Origin: Syntrophobacter sp. SbD1 | GTDB lineage: Bacteria; Desulfobacterota; Syntrophobacteria; Syntrophobacterales; Syntrophobacteraceae | Direction of reading: 5' to 3' | DNA length: 57,075 nucleotides | Assembly (NCBI GenBank): GCA_900290365.1 | Contig: OMOE01000172.1 | Location: 1 to 57,075 of the forward strand | In this document: piece after piece, positions 8,315 to 16,387 of the stretch | Numbering within the stretch: the first letter of the stretch is position 1 | Layout of the letters: each line of letters begins with the position of its first letter | Notes under the pieces: generated by a model | Seen by the model: the letters and a program-made list of their open reading frames with translations, nothing else | The model's database searches: none | What the model was told of the DNA's origin: nothing | Program-made: the position numbers and the translations under genes

Positions 8315-9640
8315 ATGGCCGATAAATTGCCCATAAGATATTACAAGCCGAAATCGGAATTCAAATTCGACATCACCGATATTCAGAATTTCGTGTATGA
8401 CATGAGCCGATGCATAAAGTGCAAAGGCTGCACCTGGGTGGATCATACATATATGCCGGGCACAAAGTTTATGACTCGCTGCCCCAGCGCCGAGAAGTAT
8501 CAGTTCGATGCTTACGGCGCATATGGAAAAATGAGAATAGGCCATGCCATGGCGGAAGGCCGGCTTGACTGGAACGAAAAGGCAGTTGAGATCATGTATG
8601 CCTGCACGCTTTGCGGGGCGTGCGATGTTGGCTGCAAGCGCAACCTGGACCTTGAAATCGAACTCACCCTTGAATCCCTCAGGGTCAAGGCGGTCCAGGA
8701 CGGCGTAGGCCCGATGCCCGCGCACAAAAAAATCGCTGACAACATCTCCCGGACCCATAATATGTATGGATCGCCCGCAGAGAAGCGGACCGCTTGGACC
8801 ACCGGGGCGATCAAGCCTGCTGCAAAGGCCGAAATACTCTATTTTCCCGGTTGTACTGCTTCCTATATAAATAAGGAAATCGCACAGTCCACGGCGAAGA
8901 TCCTCAAAGCTGCGGGCGCGGACTTCATGTTGATGCCGGAGGAAAGGTGCTGCGGCAATACTCTTTTTTCCGTAGGCATGCTGGATGAAGCCAGGGCCTC
9001 CGCGAAACATAACATCGAAGAAGTCCGGAAGAGCGGGGCTAAGACGCTGCTCACCAGTTGCGCCGAATGCTTGCGTACATGGAAGGTCGATTATCCAAAG
9101 ATGCTCGGGATTTCAACCGAAGAGCTCGGGTTCGAGGTAATTCATCTGGTGGAATACGCCGACGAGATGATCAAAAACGGCGCGCTGAAGATGAAAAAGC
9201 CTTTTCAAACGCGCATGACCTATCACGATGCGTGCAGCCTGAGCCGTTTGAGTGAACCATGGACGCCTTATGAGGGAAAACGCGGCTGGATGGGCTGTGT
9301 GGAACCCAGGCTCAAGAGAAGACGCGGAAGCAACGGCGTCTACGCCCAGCCAAGGGATATTCTCAGGGCCATCCCGGGTGTCGAGTTGATCGAAATGCCC
9401 AGGACAAGAGAAAATGCTTTTTGTTGCGGCGCCGGTCGAGGAACAAGGGAGGCATTCCCGGATTTTGCCACCTGGGCTGCGAAAAACCGGATGGAGGAGG
9501 TCAAGGACATTGGCGCAGAGACGCTGGTATCTTCTTGTCCCCGGTGCAAAAACAATTTCGCGCAGGCCGTCAAAGCCGGCGGCATCGATGTGCAGGTCCT
9601 GGATATCTCGGAAGTGATCAGCGCGGCTATCGAAGCCTAG
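8315..9640 (+). CDS. Iron-sulfur protein with two CCG domains (HdrD/GlcF type)
   Basis: The 441-residue protein has cysteine clusters CIKCKGC (about 33-39) and CTLCGACDVGC (about 97-107) for two [4Fe-4S] centres. Two CCG domains follow: CCGNTLFSVG with SCAEC, and CCGAGRG with SCPRC. This layout matches HdrD/GlcF/LldE-type electron carriers that link FAD-dependent dehydrogenases to quinone or thiol-disulfide systems. It is sandwiched between two FAD-oxidase genes with 12- and 23-base gaps, so it probably serves both. No transmembrane segment is visible, so it is probably cytoplasmic or peripheral. Confidence 0.88.
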   Translation: MADKLPIRYYKPKSEFKFDITDIQNFVYDMSRCIKCKGCTWVDHTYMPGTKFMTRCPSAEKYQFDAYGAYGKMRIGHAMAEGRLDWNEKAVEIMYACTLCGACDVGCKRNLDLEIELTLESLRVKAVQDGVGPMPAHKKIADNISRTHNMYGSPAEKRTAWTTGAIKPAAKAEILYFPGCTASYINKEIAQSTAKILKAAGADFMLMPEERCCGNTLFSVGMLDEARASAKHNIEEVRKSGAKTLLTSCAECLRTWKVDYPKMLGISTEELGFEVIHLVEYADEMIKNGALKMKKPFQTRMTYHDACSLSRLSEPWTPYEGKRGWMGCVEPRLKRRRGSNGVYAQPRDILRAIPGVELIEMPRTRENAFCCGAGRGTREAFPDFATWAAKNRMEEVKDIGAETLVSSCPRCKNNFAQAVKAGGIDVQVLDISEVISAAIEA

Positions 9641-9663
9641 CGTTTAAGAGAAGGGAGTAAACG

Positions 9664-11265
9664 ATGGCGATATCGAAAGAAATCTACAAAGCGCTGGAGT
9701 CGGTTGCCGGCCCTGAGTACATCTCGGACGACCCGGTGATCTGCGAGGGCTACAGAAGCGGCCCCGGAGGTTATGAGGCCGGCCTTGGTTATGAACGCGT
9801 CATGACCACGGTCCCGGGGTGCGTCATAATGCCCCGGACCACCGAAGAGGTGCAGAGAATCGTTAAGATCTGCTACCGCAACGATATCCCCTATGTGCCT
9901 TACAGCACCGGATTTTATGGGCCGCGCTCTCATCCGCACGTAGAGGACGCCCTGCTCATCGATCTTAAGCGGATGAACGATTTCGTGCTCGATGAAAAAC
10001 ATTTCTATGTAGAAGTAGGTCCCGGAATGGTCTACTCGCCCATTCAGGAAGAGTGCATGCAGCATGGGGCCTACGTGGTTATCGGGGGCGGAGGCGCACA
10101 GGCTTCGGCTATCGCCAACCTGATAGGAGACGGGTGGTCACCTTTGAGCCACCGCATAGGGCTGCCCCACAGACGCATCCTGGGCACTGAAATCGTTATG
10201 CCTGACGGCGAACTGCTCAAAATGGGTTCTTTGGCCCAAGGCGACGATCCATTCTGGGGTGAAGGACCCGGACCCGATCTAAGGGGCCTGCTCAGGGGAT
10301 ATACCGGCCTGCGCGGGTGCCTGGGGATCGTAACCAGAATGGCCATAAAGACGCTTCCTTTCCAACCGGAGCGCCTCGAGCCGACAGGCATTTCGCCCAA
10401 TACGGCGCTTACTTTGCCGGAAAAAAGGGTCAAGTGGATCAATTTCACCGTGCCCTCGAAAGATGAGCAGGTCAAATCCATGAGAGAGATCGGCCATGCC
10501 GAAATCGCAGGAGCGGTCACCAAGGTCCCGCTCTTCTGGCGTGCAATCGCCAAGGCGGAGTGCAAAGAGGAATTCTGGGATATCTGGGGCAAGGAAACCG
10601 AAGAAAGTGTGGCCAACTTCTTTATAGTCCGCGTCCTGCTCATCGGTTACACTTCCGAGGAACAGATGGAATACGATGAACGTGTTCTGATGGACATCAT
10701 GAATGAAGTGGGCGGAATTGCCCGCCGAACGAAGCCCTCGGATGAGTCCTGGATCAAAAACGCCGATTCAGCCGGTATGTGGCTCATGTGCGGCGGATAT
10801 GTTTCCGTCGACTATGTTATCGAGACCCTTTCGCAGTCGCCCGGCCATGGTCCCTGCTATGCGGAGCTCAAGAAGAAATACACGCCGCCTCTGATGCCTG
10901 ATTATGGGGACCCCGGCTGGTTCCAAAGCTTTGAGATGGGCCACCAGGGATACTCTGAATTCCTCGTATACTGGGATCCCGATGACGATACCAACCCGGT
11001 GGACCAGTTTTACGTCGATACTTCGAAGATGAACATAAAGAATCGTTTCTACACCTCTCTTCTGGGTCCTCATCAGCCCCTTTACCTGACGGGACCCAAA
11101 TATGGGCCCAATTACCATGAGTTTCTACTGAAGGTAAAAAATGAATTCGACCCCAAATGGATGTCACATCCGCCCGTGCCTCTTGCTCACGATGTCTTTG
11201 TCGAACGGGCGCCATGGATGCACCATATGAAGGATTGGGAATCACCCGCGGACATTCCGAAGTAG
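9664..11265 (+). CDS. FAD-linked oxidase, second paralogue
   Basis: This 533-residue protein also has the PCMH FAD-binding domain: GCVIMPRTTEEVQRIVKIC near residue 50, LLIDLKRMNDF near 105, and YTGLRGCLGIVTRMAIKTLP near 220. It is only distantly similar to the first oxidase and has a longer C-terminal half, somewhat like 4-cresol dehydrogenase/vanillyl-alcohol oxidase proteins. The substrate is unknown. Together with the adjacent Fe-S protein and first oxidase it forms a FAD/Fe-S/FAD trio, possibly a two-flavin complex or two oxidations sharing one electron carrier. Confidence 0.85.
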   Translation: MAISKEIYKALESVAGPEYISDDPVICEGYRSGPGGYEAGLGYERVMTTVPGCVIMPRTTEEVQRIVKICYRNDIPYVPYSTGFYGPRSHPHVEDALLIDLKRMNDFVLDEKHFYVEVGPGMVYSPIQEECMQHGAYVVIGGGGAQASAIANLIGDGWSPLSHRIGLPHRRILGTEIVMPDGELLKMGSLAQGDDPFWGEGPGPDLRGLLRGYTGLRGCLGIVTRMAIKTLPFQPERLEPTGISPNTALTLPEKRVKWINFTVPSKDEQVKSMREIGHAEIAGAVTKVPLFWRAIAKAECKEEFWDIWGKETEESVANFFIVRVLLIGYTSEEQMEYDERVLMDIMNEVGGIARRTKPSDESWIKNADSAGMWLMCGGYVSVDYVIETLSQSPGHGPCYAELKKKYTPPLMPDYGDPGWFQSFEMGHQGYSEFLVYWDPDDDTNPVDQFYVDTSKMNIKNRFYTSLLGPHQPLYLTGPKYGPNYHEFLLKVKNEFDPKWMSHPPVPLAHDVFVERAPWMHHMKDWESPADIPK

Positions 11266-11348
11266 GCGGTGGGGCGGTGGGACCGCCTGCCGAGATTGCC
11301 GCTGCCTTCGGCGGCGGCAAAAAATCATGCGGACCTTCCGTAGCAAGT

Positions 11349-11378
11349 AGGATGGGTGGAGCGAAACGCAACCCATCA
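11349..11378. repeat. Dispersed palindromic repeat (GGATGGGTGGAGCG family)
   Basis: GGATGGGTGGAGCGAAACGC plus AACCCATC. An inverted-orientation copy lies at 21045-21075 with one or two changes. It is a self-complementary spacer sequence in the 158-base gap before the Mo hydroxylase genes. Confidence 0.65.
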
Positions 11379-11423
11379 CGAATGCGGACCTTTCGTAGCA
11401 ACACGACAAGGAGCAGAGACGAT

Positions 11424-11906
11424 ATGAAGCAGGTAATCAAACTTAGTGTGAATGGAGATCCCTATACGGTGGCGGTGGATCCGTGCCAGACTCTCAACGA
11501 GGTGCTCCGCGAGGAACTTAACCTGACGGGAGTTAAACTCGGCTGCGGGTCCGGAGACTGCGGGGCATGCACTGTGCATGTTGACGGACGGGCCGTTAGT
11601 TCCTGCCTGACCCTGGCTGTGGAGATGGATGGGAAAGAAATCCTCACCGCCGAGGGGCTCGCCCCATCGGGCGAAACCCTGCATCCCATACAGGAAGCCT
11701 TTATAGACAAAGGCGCCATCCAGTGCGGGTTCTGTACCTGCGGCATGGAAATGTCCGCTCTGAATCTTCTCCAGAAAAATCCCTCCCCGACTGAAACCGA
11801 GATCAGGGAGGCCATCTCCGGAAACCTCTGCCGGTGCACGGGATACACCAAGATTGTTGAAGCAATTTCCGCAGCCGGTGAGAAAATGAGGGAAGGAGAC
11901 AGATGA
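11424..11906 (+). CDS. Mo hydroxylase [2Fe-2S] small subunit (xanthine dehydrogenase family)
   Basis: The 160-residue protein carries both [2Fe-2S] sites of the family: the plant-ferredoxin type with Cys41, 46, 49 and 61 (LGCGSGDCGACTVHVDG), and the helical site with Cys101, 104, 136 and 138 (QCGFCTCGM, LCRCTGY). The usual CGFCTPGM reads CGFCTCGM, giving an extra Cys106 next to the molybdenum-proximal cluster. The ATG at 11424 follows AAGGAG; the frame stays open upstream through repeat sequence that is not coding. It overlaps the FAD subunit start, indicating coupled translation. It passes electrons from the Mo site to FAD. Confidence 0.95.
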   Translation: MKQVIKLSVNGDPYTVAVDPCQTLNEVLREELNLTGVKLGCGSGDCGACTVHVDGRAVSSCLTLAVEMDGKEILTAEGLAPSGETLHPIQEAFIDKGAIQCGFCTCGMEMSALNLLQKNPSPTETEIREAISGNLCRCTGYTKIVEAISAAGEKMREGDR

Positions 11907-12781
11907 TGATGAGGCTTTCACACTTTGACTTTCTTGCGCCCGCAACCATCGAAGAAGCTGTCGGGCTGCTCCAGTCCAAAGGAGCCGATGCGCGGCTTAT
12001 GGCCGGCGGGACGGATTTGTTGATGAAGATAAAGCTGGGCGCCATAAAGCCTGGGTTTATCATTTCTTTAAAGAAGATCGGCGGACTCGATCAAATAAGC
12101 TTTGACCCGACGACGGGCCTCACCATAGGGGCTACGGCCCTTCTGGCCGATGTGGCCGATCATCCCGATATCCTCAAGCACTACCCCACCGTTGCACAGG
12201 CCGCCCGTGGAACCGCCAACGTGCAGGTGCGCAATATGGGAACCGTTATTGGAAACCTGTGTAATGCCTCACCCGCGTCGGATAATGCTCCGACCCTGCT
12301 TGCCATGGAGGCCGTGCTCCATATAGCGGGTCCCGAGGGAAAAAGAAAACTTCCGCTCGATCAGTTCTTTAAAGGGCCTGGCATGACAGCCCTCAAACCC
12401 TCGGAGATCGTCACCGCCGTTGGTGTCCCGGTGCTTCCCCCCAATGCCGGAACCGCTTACATAAGCCTGTCCGCCAGGGGAAAGCTCGACTGTACCGCCG
12501 TTGGGGCTGCCGTCATGGTGACCATGAGCGGTGATGTCTGCAAGGACATCAGGCTCTTCGTAGCGTCTTGCGGACCTACTCCACTCAGGGCCGTAAAGGC
12601 TGAAGAGATCATCCGGGGAAAGCAAATCAGTGACGACCTGCTGGCGCAGGCGGGCTCTCAGGCCTCTCAGGAATCCAGGCCCATTACCGATCTCAGGGCA
12701 AGTGGCGAGTACCGCACAAAAATGATCTCTGTCCTGACGGAAAGAGTCATAACGGAAGCAAGCAAAAAGGCCCGGGGTTAG
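11903..12781 (+). CDS. Mo hydroxylase FAD subunit (CoxM/HcrB-like)
   Basis: A 292-residue FAD-binding subunit of the molybdenum hydroxylase family. It has LMAGGTDLLMKIKLG near residue 34 for the FAD pyrophosphate and VRNMGTVIGNLCNASPASDN near 110-129, the hallmark loop. There is no cysteine-rich insertion such as the [4Fe-4S] loop of 4-hydroxybenzoyl-CoA reductase HcrB. The start overlaps the end of the small subunit by 4 bases (ATGA). It would hand electrons to an external acceptor, possibly through the nearby CCG-domain iron-sulfur protein. Confidence 0.93.
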   Translation: MMMRLSHFDFLAPATIEEAVGLLQSKGADARLMAGGTDLLMKIKLGAIKPGFIISLKKIGGLDQISFDPTTGLTIGATALLADVADHPDILKHYPTVAQAARGTANVQVRNMGTVIGNLCNASPASDNAPTLLAMEAVLHIAGPEGKRKLPLDQFFKGPGMTALKPSEIVTAVGVPVLPPNAGTAYISLSARGKLDCTAVGAAVMVTMSGDVCKDIRLFVASCGPTPLRAVKAEEIIRGKQISDDLLAQAGSQASQESRPITDLRASGEYRTKMISVLTERVITEASKKARG

Positions 12782-12804
12782 GTTCATAAAGAGAGGATCA
12801 GCTA

Positions 12805-15108
12805 ATGAAAGAATATAGCATTGTAGGAAAACATGTCCCCAGAAACGATGCGAGGGCCAAGGCCACCGGCTCCGCCCTCTACACCGATGATATGAAGCTG
12901 CCGGGAATGCTTCACGGAAGGTTACTCAGGAGCCCTCTGGCCCATGCGCGCATCGTTCGCATCGATACGAGCAGGGCGGAATCTCTTCCTGGAGTAAGAT
13001 GCGTAATAACGGGAGAGGACACACCGAAGGTAAAATACGGCAACTGGCGTCTGTTCCCCGATACCCAGGACGAGTATCCCCTGGCCGTTGACAAGGTCCG
13101 CTTCATAGGCGATGAAGTGGCCGCGGTGGCCGCTGTGGATTTGGACACAGCCGAGGAAGCCCTTGGACTCATTGAAGTCGAGTATGAAGAGCTTCCGGGT
13201 GTCTTCGATGTCGATTCGGCTATACGGGAAGGCGCACCGGTCCTTCACGACTACTGCCCGAACAATGTCAGCGTAAACAGGAAAATCCAGTACGGAGACA
13301 TCGACAAGGCCTTTGCCGAATCCGACTATGTCCGGGAGGATGTCTTTACGGTTCACGCCGTTAGCCCTGCCTATCTCGAGCCTTGCTCTGCCATGGCCCA
13401 GTCCGACCTGGACGGACGAATCACCCTGTGGACCTCTACCCAGGTGCCCTACATTGTCCAGTGCCTGCTGGCGTCGACCCTCAAGATGAGAGAAAATGAC
13501 ATTCGCGTGATCAAACCCTATGTGGGGGGAGGCTTCGGCGGAAAAATGGAGCTGCGCGCCTGGGAGTTCTGCGCGGCATTCATGGCCAGAAAGACGGGAA
13601 GACCGGTCAAGTTTACCCTTTCAAGGGAAGAGGAGTTCCTGGCCGGAAGAAGAAGACATGCGATGAAGCTCTACTCGAAGGTAGGCTTCAAAAAGGATGG
13701 GACCCTTACGGGAAAGGACCTCAGGATACATCTCGACGGCGGGGCATACAATGCAATGGGCCCCACGGCGACCTTTCTCTGCGGCAACTTCGGGGCCATG
13801 CTCTATCGCTACCCCAGCTACCGGTTCCTGGGCGAACACGTTTACACCAATAAGCCGCCGGCAAGCGCAATGAGAGGGTTCGGCGCTCCGCAATCCATTT
13901 TTGCAACAGAAACCCAGATGAACATTGCCGCTGAAGAACTGGGCATAGATCCTATCGAGATAAGGATAAAGAACGCCCAGGTAAGCGGAGACGAGATCCC
14001 GGAAGTGGCGACCGTATCGAGCTGCGGATTCATTGAAGCTTTGGAAAAGGCAGCCGAAATGAGCGGCTGGAAGGAGAAGCGAAAATCTCTAAAAGACGGC
14101 CGCGGGATCGGGATCGGCTGCTACAGTTTTATCTCGGGCGGGGTCTTCAACTGGTTCAACACTCAATATCCTTTTTCGGCGGCGGAAGTGCGGGTTTTCG
14201 GCGACGGGACCGCGCATCTGCTTACAATGGCTGCCGATATAGGCCAGGGATGCGATACGGTGCTCAAGCAGATCCTTTGCGAAGAGCTGGGGCTCAAGAT
14301 GGAGGACATAAGGATCACTTCGGCGGACACAGCCACTACTCCGCAGGCCGACCTGGGCGCATGGGGAAGCCGGCTCACGCTGATGAACGGAAACGCCATC
14401 GTGGAAGCGGCCAGAAAGATCAAGGCCCAGCTTTTCGGGACCGTATCGGCCAAGTATAATTTGAATGTAATCTACGATATGGAGTGCAAGAACGGCAGGG
14501 TTTACCCGGCCAACAAGCCGGATCGGGGCATGTCGTTTGCCGAAGCTGTCGCAATGACTCAGAAAGCGAACCGGGGTGAGCCCCTGGTGGCCTTCGGCTA
14601 CTATACGCCAAGGGGCAAGGGCCTTGTCACGCCGGCCTTCAGCTTTGGAGCACAGGTAGCGGAGGTGGAGGTCGACAAGCAGACCGGGATCGTTGAGGTG
14701 AAGAAATTCTGGACTGCCCATGACTGCGGCACGGTCGTAAACCCCAAGGCGGTTGAAGGCCAACTCGAAGGAGCTATCCAGATGGGCCTGGGCTATACGC
14801 TTTCCGAACAATTCATCATGGATGGCGGAAAGACCCTGAATACCCACTTTCTCGACTACAAGATGCCCAACGCCATGGACATGCCGCCAAGTGAGGTGGC
14901 CCATATCGATACGTATGAACCCGAGGGGCCGATGGGCGCAAAGGAAGCCGGTGAGGGCCTTGCCATCCCGACTGCCCCCGCCATAGCGGAAGCCGTTTTT
15001 CATGCCACGGGGTACCGGTGCAGGGACCTGCCCATAACCCCAGAGAAGATCCTCAACGGGATGGAAGAATTACCGCAGGCCAAGTCTAAACCGGCAGCGC
15101 GAAAGTAA
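12805..15108 (+). CDS. Mo hydroxylase large, molybdopterin-binding subunit
   Basis: The 767-residue catalytic subunit has GGGFGGKMELRAWE near residue 237 and MRGFGAPQSIFATE near 357 for the pterin cofactor, and GAKEAGEG with the expected catalytic Glu714. The CO-dehydrogenase motif AYxCSFR is absent, so it is not a CoxL. Family members hydroxylate N-heterocycles, aldehydes or aromatic thioesters using water; a thioester-reducing role like 4-hydroxybenzoyl-CoA reductase is possible, but the FAD subunit lacks that enzyme's extra cluster. It follows the FAD subunit by 23 bases and precedes a MoeA-like gene, presumably its cofactor-insertion helper. Confidence 0.93.
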   Translation: MKEYSIVGKHVPRNDARAKATGSALYTDDMKLPGMLHGRLLRSPLAHARIVRIDTSRAESLPGVRCVITGEDTPKVKYGNWRLFPDTQDEYPLAVDKVRFIGDEVAAVAAVDLDTAEEALGLIEVEYEELPGVFDVDSAIREGAPVLHDYCPNNVSVNRKIQYGDIDKAFAESDYVREDVFTVHAVSPAYLEPCSAMAQSDLDGRITLWTSTQVPYIVQCLLASTLKMRENDIRVIKPYVGGGFGGKMELRAWEFCAAFMARKTGRPVKFTLSREEEFLAGRRRHAMKLYSKVGFKKDGTLTGKDLRIHLDGGAYNAMGPTATFLCGNFGAMLYRYPSYRFLGEHVYTNKPPASAMRGFGAPQSIFATETQMNIAAEELGIDPIEIRIKNAQVSGDEIPEVATVSSCGFIEALEKAAEMSGWKEKRKSLKDGRGIGIGCYSFISGGVFNWFNTQYPFSAAEVRVFGDGTAHLLTMAADIGQGCDTVLKQILCEELGLKMEDIRITSADTATTPQADLGAWGSRLTLMNGNAIVEAARKIKAQLFGTVSAKYNLNVIYDMECKNGRVYPANKPDRGMSFAEAVAMTQKANRGEPLVAFGYYTPRGKGLVTPAFSFGAQVAEVEVDKQTGIVEVKKFWTAHDCGTVVNPKAVEGQLEGAIQMGLGYTLSEQFIMDGGKTLNTHFLDYKMPNAMDMPPSEVAHIDTYEPEGPMGAKEAGEGLAIPTAPAIAEAVFHATGYRCRDLPITPEKILNGMEELPQAKSKPAARK

Positions 15109-15118
15109 ACATATTTTT

Positions 15119-16138
15119 ATGGAAAAAGTACCGATTCAAAAAGCTGTTGGAATGGTCCTGGCCCATGATGTAACGCGGATTGTGCCAGGGGAATTCAAAG
15201 GAAGACTATTCAAGAAAGGTCATGTGATCGAGGCAACTGATGTGCCCGCATTCCTTGAGATCGGAAAGGAGCATGTCTATGTCTTCGACCTGGAAAAAGG
15301 CCTCGTTCACGAGAACGAGGCCGCATTGAGGCTGGCAAGGATTGCCGCCGGCCCGGGCATTGAGCTTTCCGAACCCGACGAAGGCAAGGTTACTCTTTCA
15401 GCGGGTTTCAAAGGGCTTTTGAAAGTAAACGCCGCCGCATTGTATGAGGTCAATTCCATAGACCAGGTTGTGTTTTCCACCCTTCATACCAATCAGGCGG
15501 TCGATGCCGGGCGCGCGGTCGCCGGGACCCGGGTCATCCCCCTTGCCGTTAAAGAGGGAACAATCCGAAGAGCGGAACAAATCTGCGCAAGTGGAAAACC
15601 CCTGATTGAAGTCAAACCCTTTCGCTCATTTAATGTAGGCCTCGTCACCACGGGCAACGAAATTTTTCACGGCCGCATCGAGGATAAATTCGGACCGATA
15701 GTCAGGGCTAAATTTGCCGAACTGGGGAGCACTGTAATCGGGCAGGAGCTTGTATCCGATGATGTTGCCATGACGGTAAGAGCAATTCATCATTTTTTGG
15801 AGCAGGGAGCCGGTATGATCGCACTAACCGGGGGCATGTCGGTCGACCCCGACGATCAGACGCCTAACAGCATACGGGCCGCCGGCGGCGAGGTCGTCAC
15901 CTATGGAGCTCCCGTCCTGCCCGGATCGATGTTCATGCTGGCCTACATCGGGCAGACGCCCGTTCTGGGACTGCCCGGTTGTGTGATGTACCATAAAGCG
16001 AGCATTTTCGACCTCGTTGTGCCCCGTATCCTGGCCGGCGAACGGATAACCCGCGAGGAGATCGTCGCGATGGGGCATGGCGGGTTTTGTTCCAATTGCC
16101 CGGATTGCAGGTTCCCGGTTTGCGGTTTCGGGAAGTGA
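15119..16138 (+). CDS. MoeA-like molybdopterin-binding protein with Cys-rich tail
   Basis: The 339-residue protein has a MoCF/MoeA-type pterin-binding domain: VGLVTTGNEIFHGRIEDKFG near residue 176, ALTGGMSVDPDDQTP near 236 and LGLPGCVMYHKAS near 285. The C-terminus CSNCPDCRFPVCGFGK has four cysteines suited to a metal or cluster. The start lies 10 bases after the Mo subunit stop, so it belongs to the operon. It probably acts in molybdate insertion, maturation or sulfuration of the adjacent hydroxylase. It lacks the full domain set of housekeeping MoeA, so is likely a dedicated paralogue. Confidence 0.85.
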   Translation: MEKVPIQKAVGMVLAHDVTRIVPGEFKGRLFKKGHVIEATDVPAFLEIGKEHVYVFDLEKGLVHENEAALRLARIAAGPGIELSEPDEGKVTLSAGFKGLLKVNAAALYEVNSIDQVVFSTLHTNQAVDAGRAVAGTRVIPLAVKEGTIRRAEQICASGKPLIEVKPFRSFNVGLVTTGNEIFHGRIEDKFGPIVRAKFAELGSTVIGQELVSDDVAMTVRAIHHFLEQGAGMIALTGGMSVDPDDQTPNSIRAAGGEVVTYGAPVLPGSMFMLAYIGQTPVLGLPGCVMYHKASIFDLVVPRILAGERITREEIVAMGHGGFCSNCPDCRFPVCGFGK

Positions 16139-16302
16139 TGCCAACCCGCACGTCCTGCTTCCCGTCGCGGCTTTTATTTTTTAATCCTGTAAATCCTGCT
16201 AATCCTGTCCAGGTTTTGCCTTCCTGCATTTAACAGTTTAAAAAATGCATGATCTCTTTCCGTTCTGTAAATCATGTCGAAAACAGAACGCTTACTATTT
16301 CA

Positions 16303-16349
16303 TTGACACCGTTTTTCCTTCCAAGTTACATTCCAGCCGTATCATAGCT
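16303..16349 (+). promoter_or_regulatory. Candidate promoter with AGCCGTATCATAGCT site
   Basis: TTGACA (16303-16308) is followed after 17 bases by a weak -10, TTACAT (16326-16331). The quasi-palindrome AGCCGTATCATAGCT (16335-16349) starts 3 bases further on. The same arrangement occurs at 28893-28939. It lies 39 bases before the amidohydrolase ATG. Confidence 0.45.
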
Positions 16350-16387
16350 ATTATCACTAAACTTGGTTTTGACAGGGAGAACAATAA

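Noticed and set aside
11290..11325. GCC/GGC hairpin as a terminator
   Set aside because: It is followed by A residues rather than T on the plus strand, and the T-run is on the wrong side on the minus strand.
11157..11423. Upstream extension of the [2Fe-2S] subunit
   Set aside because: The extension runs through the preceding oxidase gene and repeat DNA; AAGGAG and the family start both point to 11424.
12805..15108. Large Mo subunit as a CO dehydrogenase (CoxL)
   Set aside because: The CoxL active-site motif AYxCSFR is absent, so only general Mo-hydroxylase membership is supported.
11424..15108. Cluster as 4-hydroxybenzoyl-CoA reductase (hcrABC)
   Set aside because: The FAD subunit, at 292 residues, has no cysteine-rich insertion for the extra [4Fe-4S] cluster, so that specific name is not supported.
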